Assembly (NCBI GenBank): GCA_021396245.1
Contig: WNYE01000001.1
Location: 930,001-994,000, forward strand
DNA: 64,000 nt
Origin: Sporothrix humicola
Taxonomy: Eukaryota > Ascomycota > Sordariomycetes > Ophiostomatales > Ophiostomataceae
Reading direction: 5' to 3'
The translations under genes were made by a program, and so were the position numbers. This document shows, piece after piece, positions 1 through 8,800 of the stretch. The notes under the pieces are model-generated. The model had not been told where the DNA came from. It did not search any database and worked only from the letters and a program-made list of their open reading frames with translations. Numbering within the stretch: the stretch's first letter is position 1; each line of letters begins with the position of its first letter.

Positions 1-1626
1 TTGCAAGCAGTTGCTTCCACTTTGTCACCACAAAGAGGACATATTTGAGTTCCAACATGCTGGCCCGATAGTGTTTGACGCAGCATGGCCTTCATCATGG
101 CCACTTCCTTCTCATCCTCGAGTTCCCTGCAATGCGTCTGCACGAGGTGTTCCGTCGCCTCGTTCTTGGTGTCGAATTCCTTCATGCAGGCAGGGCACGG
201 CCAGGTCTTTTTGATCCGATGCGATTCCAGCTCGTGACGGTACCATTCGTCGCGTTGCGCATAGGTCTCCTGGGCGCTGAAGCACTTGTCGAATGTGCAC
301 AAGTATGGCTCCAGGTCGTCGAGCAGATGCTGATTCCAGTCCTCCTCCGTCTTGATCTTCCCGCCAGCCTCGAGATCGTAGCCGCAAAAATTGCAAGTAA
401 ACAACTGTGTCTTGCCCTTTGGCAGCTCCGTGAGTTGCAGTGGCATTTTTGGGAAGAGAGCCTCTCTTGCTGGCGGCTGTTGCAGCATCTCACTGCCCTG
501 CATGTTGAACTTTTTCGAGTTGAAAGTCGCCATCGTCGCCAGTGTCGTCGCAGATTCCGCACGGGTCAGCCTTGGTGCGATAGACTCCACGTCAAAGAGC
601 GATGTCGTCTCAGAATGTGCCGTGCTGCTCGCCGCCGCCGACATCAGTGGCAGAAACATTGGGGCCTTTTGTACCGGTTGGCGTCGTTCTGGCTTCAGGG
701 TCGGCTTCTGGAAGTTGAATGCGTCTTGTGCGACGTCGTGATGATGCGACTTCTTGGCCCCTTTCTTTGCGATATGGATCTTGCCGTCCTGCTGGATTTG
801 TTCCTGGACGACCATCTGGGCTATACGCCGTTTCCAGTTTGCGCGGCCGAGACGTGTCTTGAGAATGCTCGATGCTGACGGGAACTCGAGCTTTGCGCGC
901 TCAATATCCAATTGGTCGCTGACGTCGCTCGTGTTGCTGATGCTGGACGAATAGGTGTCGATATCTTGCGGATATGGCCGGTCGAGACTGGGACCCAGCA
1001 TGATCAGATTCTCGACGCTCCGCTCAATAAAATCAAAGACGTCGGCAAGCATCTCGAGAAGATCGGCTGTCTGCTCGTCGTCCAGCGCCGGGCCATCAAC
1101 AGCCACCGGGACCATCTCGTCTCGGCTACCAGTCCCATCCTCGTTGTCGGGGAGCGCTGTGATGGGTGGTAGAGATCGATCGCCTGGACCATCTGTGACT
1201 CGGTTTGACCATTCTTGAAGCTTCTCATCCTCCAACAATTGAAGTGCTACACGAGGTCAGTATTTAAAATAGACTCAAGGTAGAAAATACTCCTTTAGTC
1301 CACATACCCTCGTCGAGAGACGCTTGGAGCTCCTGCAGAGCCTCGACAACCGTCTCGTGGAGATCTTTTGACTTGCGCAGCTTGTAGTCTAATGTCTGGT
1401 CTTCGGCTCCCGTCTCGTGTCCCCATGTCGTAAGTCGTGCGAATGCATCGTCGAGATCTTGGTTTTGTGACTCTGTTTCGGGTAACAGTTGTGCAAACGG
1501 TATGAAGTTGGAGCAGAGCTTGTTGAATGTTTGCGACGCGTTCTCGTAGCGAGCTGCAATGACCGCTTTCACGATACCTGGTCTCCTCTTGCCGAGAGCA
1601 TCGTACATGTGTGTCGGCTTGTCCAT
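1..1626 (-). CDS. AcuF-type C2H2 zinc-finger protein, 3' end beyond window
   Basis: Two exons: 1626..1308 and 1246..1 (runs off the left edge). The 61-nt intron has a GTATGT donor, a CTGAC branch point and a GTAG acceptor, and the junction codon is GCA. The frame then stays open for about 415 codons. Start is the ATG at 1626; the frame extends upstream only to a TTG. The N-terminal ~200 residues are helical and acidic, with no recognised fold. From about residue 385 come Cys/His clusters: CNFCG, a C-x4-C...H-x4-H type finger, CPAC...H-x4-HC, then CPLCG at the edge. This order matches the fungal 'oxidoreductase acuF-like C2H2 zinc-finger' family, whose members accompany STAND/NLR-type genes and whose function is not established. 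The name does not imply PEP carboxykinase activity. It faces the DUF7580 gene across a shared 1.8-kb promoter region. The C-terminus is unseen. Confidence 0.8.
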
Positions 1627-3416
1627 CGCACGTGCGTTTGAATGAGAAATCAACAAACACGAGTTCTTTCACAAAGAAAGACGGATGGTGATGATATCTT
1701 CTGTGTATGAAGGTTGACGTGCAAGTGACATGTGCTGTTGTCCACCTCGGGACCCACGTCGGTTGATACGTTGGTGCGATACAGATAAGTTGGCACCGCC
1801 CTGCTTGTAAGTTGCGCAAGGCTAGCGGGGTCACACCTTCCCCGGGTACTTGTTGATGAAAGAAAACCACCAGCTGTTCAAGCCAACATGCGAAGGGCGG
1901 CGGCTTCCGACCGTGGTCAAACAGGGCTGGCTGTATTGATTTCAAATTCCAATGTGTAAATCCAGGAGGTCGGGCTGGAAAAGAGGTGCCTTTGTGTCTT
2001 CCCCCTCCTTTCTTTGCCCGAGCACAGCCGTATCATTCGCGAATTGGATTCTGCGTGAGCAGAGCCTCCATTCTTCATCAGCTGTGGTCGAGTCGGGGTA
2101 ATTATCGCTCTTCGGTTGCACACAGGCGGGTGAACAATACGGCAATCTTTACGGAGTAATGTATGCGTGGTATGCCTTGGAGGACAGGGAGATAGGGAAA
2201 AAGAGAGGGCCTTTTGGGCGGAATCAGCCTCATCTGTCCCATGACAGCGTGACCAACTGCTAGCTTGGCGTGGGTAGTTTGGGGAGACAACAAGTTGGCA
2301 GTAAGACTGAGAGACCGACAGAGACTGTCTCGTTCTTTGTTGCAACGGAGTGCTGGCCCGATATGCAGTTGTCGCTAGCTGCATGTTAGTGTAGCGAATG
2401 CACCACACAAACGGCGGCCATTTGCGGTCTAAGTTTTGCACAGCCCGCTTCTGCTCCCCAAGAACAAGGCGGGGAATGTTTATTGCCCGACAGCCCTCAT
2501 CTGCTTTCCCTCATCTTCGAATATGATAAGAACGTATGCAACGTTCACAAGATGGTGAAATCTTGTTAATGACTGGCGGACGAGAAAACATCTCTTGATA
2601 TTCTGAAAGCAAGGACAAAGAAGGTGTGTCCTATATCGGCGGGCTGGCAAAACGAGGCCTAATGCCACAATAAGGCTGTAAGCGACGTGGTGACATGAGT
2701 CGTAAAGATTCCTCGGGCCCGATACAGTCGTAGGGTTGCACGGCCATATTATTTTGCTGCCTGCCTTTCACATCCTCGGTCAAGGGTCCCGTTTGAGTTC
2801 CTCGTCAGGAGGAAGGAAGAGGAGAGCGAAGTGGGCATCAGCACCTCTCTTCCAAGCTTCGGTGCGTTCTAGCGTCGTTCTTTTGGTCCCGGTACAGACG
2901 GCAAAGCAGATCCCTGGTCGAAGTTCGCTCGCTTTTGCCAGGATGCTCAAAGAATGCTCAGAATGCTCGCTCCTCGTTGGCCAGCCTAGGACGGTGATTC
3001 GATGTGTCGTTTCGATTTCACAAGCTGGCGTCATTTTGATTTGGGGCTGCATGCACTTCTTGGGGTCTCCCTGGATGAAATAAGGCTTGGCCAACACGCC
3101 AAAAAGCCAAGTGCGGCCAGCACACCAACTTCCACCAGGTGCCAACCAAATAGCGTCCGTAGCCGCCCCCCATTTCTCTTTCCGCCGTTCGGTTGTTTCG
3201 AGGCCGTCCATAAACTTTGTTTCCCACGTTTCGTTCTTGGAGAGTTTCTTGTCTTGGAATCAAACTTCTTTGGACGTCAAACATCTCAACGACTAAATTT
3301 TGGGGCATTTCCTGAATGTCAGCCCATTTCAACTTCATCTTGTATCGTGGAATACACGGCAACGCAAACATCAACACTTACATCAGTGGATACAACAACA
3401 ACAACAAGCCGCCCTG
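1627..3416. other. Divergent intergenic region between the zinc-finger and DUF7580 genes
   Basis: About 1.8 kb with no ORF that looks like a gene; open frames here overlap in many directions and show no recognisable motif. It should hold both promoters. One TACGGAGTAAT motif lies at 2150..2160 (see findings). An in-frame extension of the DUF7580 ORF back to 3300 begins with TTG and reads through a CAA repeat, so it is treated as leader. Confidence 0.6.
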
Positions 3417-5156
3417 ATGTCAGGGGTAGAGCTAGTCGGTCTGGCCCTCGCCTTATGGCCTGTGGTCGGGCTACTCAACGAGCTGTACTCGTCAGTCAAA
3501 GATGGGTCTGCCAGCCGGTGGGCGATGACCATCAAAGTGCAGGAGCGCATTTTCAAAGAATGTGTGCTGAAACTCTTGCAAGGGGACGAAGACTTGTCGG
3601 AGAAGGATCGCATCGGCCTGCTCAACGGCGACAAGAGCTTCGCGAGCCTGTGGAAGGACCCTGAATTCAGCGCACGGCTCGAAAGCCGGCTGGACACGGA
3701 GCTATGCATGCTCATCAAGCATGAAATCAGCGAGATCTCAAGGTTGGTGATCAACCTACAGCGCTACATTGGCGAGATCAAAACGGAGCCGGTGGCCAAG
3801 CGGGTCCTGCCGTCGTTCCGGGACGTGAAGCGGGTCCTGCGCAAGGACGAGATCAAGAAGAACCTGGACAACCTGGCCTTCCACAACTCGGCGCTGCGCA
3901 AGCTGCTCAAGACCTGTTCGGGCACAGCGTACGCGGACGCCAAACCGGCAGCAAACACGGTACACCGGCGAAGCACGTCACAGGAAGAACAACAGAAACG
4001 GATTGATGCCCAGTTCTTCAACGGCTTCCACGAAGTGCTCGGCAAGAGTTTCCGGTGCAACTGTCCCGCGGGACACGAAGCAAACCTGTCAGTCACAGAC
4101 ACGCTGGTCATGTTCCAATCGTCGGATCTGTCGCGAGTCATGTCAAATCTGCGATTGCGCGGACGATCAGCCACAATGGAGAGCGACATGACAGCGTATG
4201 AAGATCCAGAGGACAGCGAAGACATGATGAGTGAATGGATTCGGTCGACATGGTCTCGCGCACGGCAGGGTAGCCTGTCGACACGGCCGTGCGAGAACCC
4301 GGCACTGCTTGTCAAGTACAGCGAAAGCCGTGGCGTGCAAAACTTTACACCCATCCCGGATCTCTGCCAATGGATCCACACAGTCCGCACATCGCCACCC
4401 AACTCGCCCAAGATGACGACCGAGGAGCTCCAGGGCGTTCTAGGGGATGACGGCAAGCGGTACACCGTTCGAGCGCCACGGCAATCCACGCCGCTCAATA
4501 TTGTGTCGATGGAGGAGTGGCTCACGACGTGCGGCACCGAAAGCAAGCGACGGCGCGTCCGAGCTGAATTGGCCATGAACCTGGCAGCCACGATCCTGCA
4601 GTTCTATCCGACGGCATGGATCGAAAAGACGTGGACCTGGCGCAACTTTTCGGTGGCGCGCGACGAGTCGTCACACAGCCTGATGATCACGCAGCGCTTC
4701 TGGTCGCTGGATCTGCCGCGACGGCAAAGTCTCAAGAAAGCACCCATGCCTGCCCAGTCCAAGTTCTGGAGCACATTCCAGGATCTAGATCCGATGCTTG
4801 TGCGGCTTGGGTTTGCGCTCATCGAGCTGGCACTGGGCAAGCGGCTGGCCGATATCCGGTTCGACAAGGATACAAACGACGAAGGCGATATTCTTGGAGG
4901 CAGCGACGCCGATCTGGTCGACTACTACACAGCCGTCGATATCCTCAACAGCAACGAGATTGAAGACGAGATCGGCGTGGCGTACCAGCGAGTCGTCGAG
5001 GCGTGCCTGCGATGCCGGGTCATCAGCGACGTCGGCATCAAGTTGCTCAAGTCAAACTCGAGCAAGTTCGAGTCGGACTTGGAGCAGTTTGTGGTTGGGC
5101 CTCTGAGGCAGCACCACTCGTCAATCTGGGGCACAGCACAGGTAACGACGTATTAG
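3417..5156 (+). CDS. DUF7580-type fungal protein
   Basis: 579 aa, no intron. Start is the ATG at 3417, the first ATG in a frame that otherwise opens at a TTG at 3300. The N-terminus is a hydrophobic helix (VELVGLALALWPVVGLL), followed by a charged helical region of about 200 residues. The C-terminal half has the pattern typical of fungal DUF7580 proteins: a WRNFSV-like segment, a long helix with LGFALIELALGK, and a final EIGVAYQRVVEACLRC helix. In that family the hydrophobic N-terminal helix recalls HeLo/prion-inhibition-type helical domains, but I see no prion-forming motif. No catalytic motif is visible and function is unknown. Neighbours are a divergent AcuF-type zinc-finger gene and a convergent NACHT NLR, both from related accessory families, which suggests a role in allorecognition or stress signalling (inference). 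Confidence 0.78.
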   Translation: MSGVELVGLALALWPVVGLLNELYSSVKDGSASRWAMTIKVQERIFKECVLKLLQGDEDLSEKDRIGLLNGDKSFASLWKDPEFSARLESRLDTELCMLIKHEISEISRLVINLQRYIGEIKTEPVAKRVLPSFRDVKRVLRKDEIKKNLDNLAFHNSALRKLLKTCSGTAYADAKPAANTVHRRSTSQEEQQKRIDAQFFNGFHEVLGKSFRCNCPAGHEANLSVTDTLVMFQSSDLSRVMSNLRLRGRSATMESDMTAYEDPEDSEDMMSEWIRSTWSRARQGSLSTRPCENPALLVKYSESRGVQNFTPIPDLCQWIHTVRTSPPNSPKMTTEELQGVLGDDGKRYTVRAPRQSTPLNIVSMEEWLTTCGTESKRRRVRAELAMNLAATILQFYPTAWIEKTWTWRNFSVARDESSHSLMITQRFWSLDLPRRQSLKKAPMPAQSKFWSTFQDLDPMLVRLGFALIELALGKRLADIRFDKDTNDEGDILGGSDADLVDYYTAVDILNSNEIEDEIGVAYQRVVEACLRCRVISDVGIKLLKSNSSKFESDLEQFVVGPLRQHHSSIWGTAQVTTY

Positions 5157-5854
5157 CGGTGGTGGACGTGAAGTTTTTGATAAAACGGCGCACGGTTTGA
5201 CTCATGATGTATGATAGCGTTTTAGGATTTTCAATGTGTATGGCATAAAGCTAGCGACTGTATTTTTGTTTTAGTTTTGGTTTTTGTGCATTCAGGGGCT
5301 CCTCCCAAGTTCCCATCCAATTTGATCACGAGACACGACCATTCTATCAGAATAGGAAAAAACGATGCACAATTGTATTTTCTGTGGAAAGAGCGTCGTG
5401 GGATGGAGCATGTCACCGATTGGGAAGGAGCATTTGCCGATGTCATGTGAGCCGAACTCCAACCCAATATATCTGTTTTCAATAAATCATGAATATTGTT
5501 TAAGCCTTGGTTCTAAGTTGGAATCATCTCTAACTCTCCTCTTCATGTCTACGTTAGAATGATGACCACTTCTCGATAATGGGGTCATTAAAATACTCTG
5601 AAACATATAAAACGAAGTAAACGAACAAATGATCCTGACTCTAAAAATGCCGATGGTGATAAAAAAGAAAAAGAAAAAGAACAAACCAAATGTACCACAA
5701 CTCTAACTCAGCACAAAAAAACACCATGCCAAAAACGCCATTACACCGTAACACCAAACAACCTGAAAACACAAAACGCCAGCCACAATAATGATTTGAG
5801 AAAACCAACAAGAAGTAACGAAGAAAAATATTGAAGCCATGATCTGCAGCACTA
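5157..5854. other. Convergent intergenic region with 3' ends of two genes
   Basis: About 0.7 kb of AT-rich sequence between the stop codons of the DUF7580 gene and the NLR. No supported ORF or RNA gene. It contains AATAAA-like signals (for example near 5480) compatible with 3' processing. Confidence 0.5.
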
Positions 5855-8800
5855 TCAAAGCTGCTTCTGCGTGAACAAAGAAATAAAATACGACAACAGG
5901 ACGGCCACAATACAAACGAAGATTGATTCCAAGTAAAACTCGTCTTCGAAGAAAATTCCAGGAGAGTATCGACTGGGCAAATCAAGCAGAGGTTCCCGTG
6001 TTGATAGGATTCCATCTTGAGTTGAACAGTCCCTCGTCATGGTAGGTAGGTAGCTCCGCCTTTGAGGTAGTCCGAGCTCCTTGGCGATCTCTTCTGATGA
6101 AATGGGAAGGCTGGCTTTTGAAATTCGCCGTTTAACACCTTCCATAACAATGATGTAGTGCTCGGTGCCATCTTCATACCAATAGACAGACATACTCCGA
6201 CTCAAGTCCAGGCACACCTTGAATAAAGCAAGGGCTGTCTCCCTGTTCCTCCCGAATGTTTTTTGCAATACTGTCTCGGGGAGAGTAAACAAGTAGCGGA
6301 AAAGTGCAATTTGTCCTGTTATCGACGTTGGAATACCCTCGAATCGCAGGTCTTGAGGCTGGCCTTGGACTACGACGTTGAGTGGTAGTGATAACGCTGA
6401 GGCTAGTATAGATCCCGCAAGATCAGCCACTGAATCATCTTCGTGGTAGAGAAGATTGGCCATCGCAGTGGAAATGTCGTATCTAGACACAAGTTCTTTG
6501 TGGAAAAAAAAGACGGTGATTGCCGTTTCAACCACATAGCTGTCCTTACTTGAGAGCTGAGCTGTAAGATGGGAAATAGTACCTTCCGACAGTAAAGGGG
6601 CCCTTTTGAGAAGTTGGCTGAATACCTCGATCGTTGCCTCTGCAGCTATGTTTTGTCTTGGCTCGCCTTCACAAGGCTCCTGTGTCAATAGCGACGCCCG
6701 ACTAGCTGATATGATATCGATCGTTTTGCTGGGCAGAGAACGTGCCTGGTGTTCGAACACTTCTAATATCATATATCTGGCAGGTAGCGGGGTCTCGGGG
6801 TCAATCATCTTATCTGTCAAGATGGATATGATGGATGGAGAGAGTGGAAAATGCGTCGGCAATTTGTGGCTGGGGAGCCGTGTGTTGCCTTGGCTGCATT
6901 CCGATTCCCAGTAAGAAAGTATGAACAAAAATATGGCCGTTGAATCCGGTACAGAGCGTCTTAGATGACGGTTTAAGGCCAGTGCAGTGCATCTGCGCAC
7001 CCTACCGGCTGGGTCTTGTAGGCCCTTGGCCATCTGGAAACAAATTTCCGATGGTATACAAGCCGTCGATTTTGCCAACGCCAACACCGAAGCTGATCGG
7101 ATATCCTCACTCGGACTTTCATGGAGCAAAGAGACCAGCACTTCCAAAGTCTGTAAGGGTGGTGAGTCCTTATTTTCCGAGTCTGGTTCCTCTAATATTG
7201 GCCCAAAGCCATCGGAAGGCGGGCGAGACAAACACCGTACTGCCGCAGAGTTTTCGATTAGAAGTGGGGATTTGAGGAGAGCGACCAGTCGCTTCAGGAC
7301 ACAGATGGGCAATACGCCAGACCTTCTTTGAATGATCCGTGCAGCTTCATGTTGGACGTTAGGGGATGGATCAAGCAAAAGCTGTGCAACAGCGCCCAAG
7401 ACCTCGCCAGACTTAACGTAACATTTTCTGATGGCTCGGAGTGTGCCTCTGCAGACATCGCTATCTCGAACTCGGAGGCGTTCACAGATAGCCTGAGCTG
7501 CCTCATCTGGCAACGGTATGAGATAACACAATGCAGACGTTGCCAGTGACGCCACATATGCAGTATCGTCATTAAGCCGAGAAATCAGTGCTACGATAGC
7601 AGTAGGTGGGAGGCATCTTTTTCTCCTTGCAACTTTCATAAAAACATTGGCGGCATTTACTCGTGCGTGGTATCCGGTATGCTCGAGACAACCGAGCAAG
7701 CAGTCCAATAAATCTGGCATCTGTTTTACCAGATATTTGCGCAGTTGGGAATCTTCTCTAATGGATGAAAGGCAAAGCCTCTGGCTTATGGCATCAATAT
7801 AATGACGTGCATCGCCATCATCAGGATAAAGGAACTCTCCCCAAGTGCTGAGATAAGGTTCCTTCTGAAGTGGTTGTTTGGAATGTGTTGGCAATGGCAG
7901 ATTTTCTTCAAACCTGGATGGTCTCTTGAAAGTTATGGCCACACTTGTTGATGGTATCCGAATGGCTATCATTATATCGTCTTGCACGCTTTTTGAAAGA
8001 AACTCCAGTTCCCAGGATAATAAAGATCTGCCCCATTTCCGGAACTCGTAGGATATCCATTCATGGAGTTCTTCACGAATAGGACCGTAAGTGACCATAT
8101 CCTGTGGAGAAGAAACCTCTTTTAGACAGCGCAAGATGAGTTTTTGGTGCTCGAAGCCCAGAATATCACGCGGGTTCTGCTCCAGCTCGTAGAAAAACTG
8201 GTCGAGAGGTGTAATACTGGTGGTGTTTGTAAGATGGGCGCTTAGGGTATTGTGGCCGTCCAGCAACCCAGAAACGAATGTCCAAAAGAGATTGAGGCGT
8301 GTGTCGTACTTCTTTTGTTGGATAAAGCTTCGAGCCTCGACAAATGCAACTTTACCATTCCCAAAGTTCAAATGGCATAGTTTATTTCCTAACATCCACT
8401 GTGACACGAAATACTGTGCTGCAAAGAACTCCTGATAGGTGAGGTGGACAAAATGGTACGTCCGACAACTTCTTGGTACCGGGAAATTCTGTGAGCTTTG
8501 CCCGCCGTGCACATCTTTTATCCGTGGTTGCGAAACATCCAGCGTTCTCAAGAGTGAAAATTTGGCCAGAAAGTGGTCCAGAAGCCCATCAAGTGGTGGT
8601 GAGTCCATGTGATCATAGACATTGTCACAGTGGTGTGACTCGAAGTACACAGTGTCGTTGACGAGACCAGAAAATGCGAGAAGCTGTACAAAACAAACTT
8701 CATTTTCCACAAGAGGATATATTTCTTTCGGTGATCGAAGACAGCGCGCTTTGTCGTCTGTAATTGTGTCGCCACAAGGCAGGCGTTTCCTGAGCCTTGG

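Noticed and set aside
3300..3416. N-terminal extension of the DUF7580 protein with a poly-Gln run
   Set aside because: The extension starts at TTG, not ATG, and the CAA repeat fits a leader; the ATG at 3417 begins the conserved hydrophobic helix.
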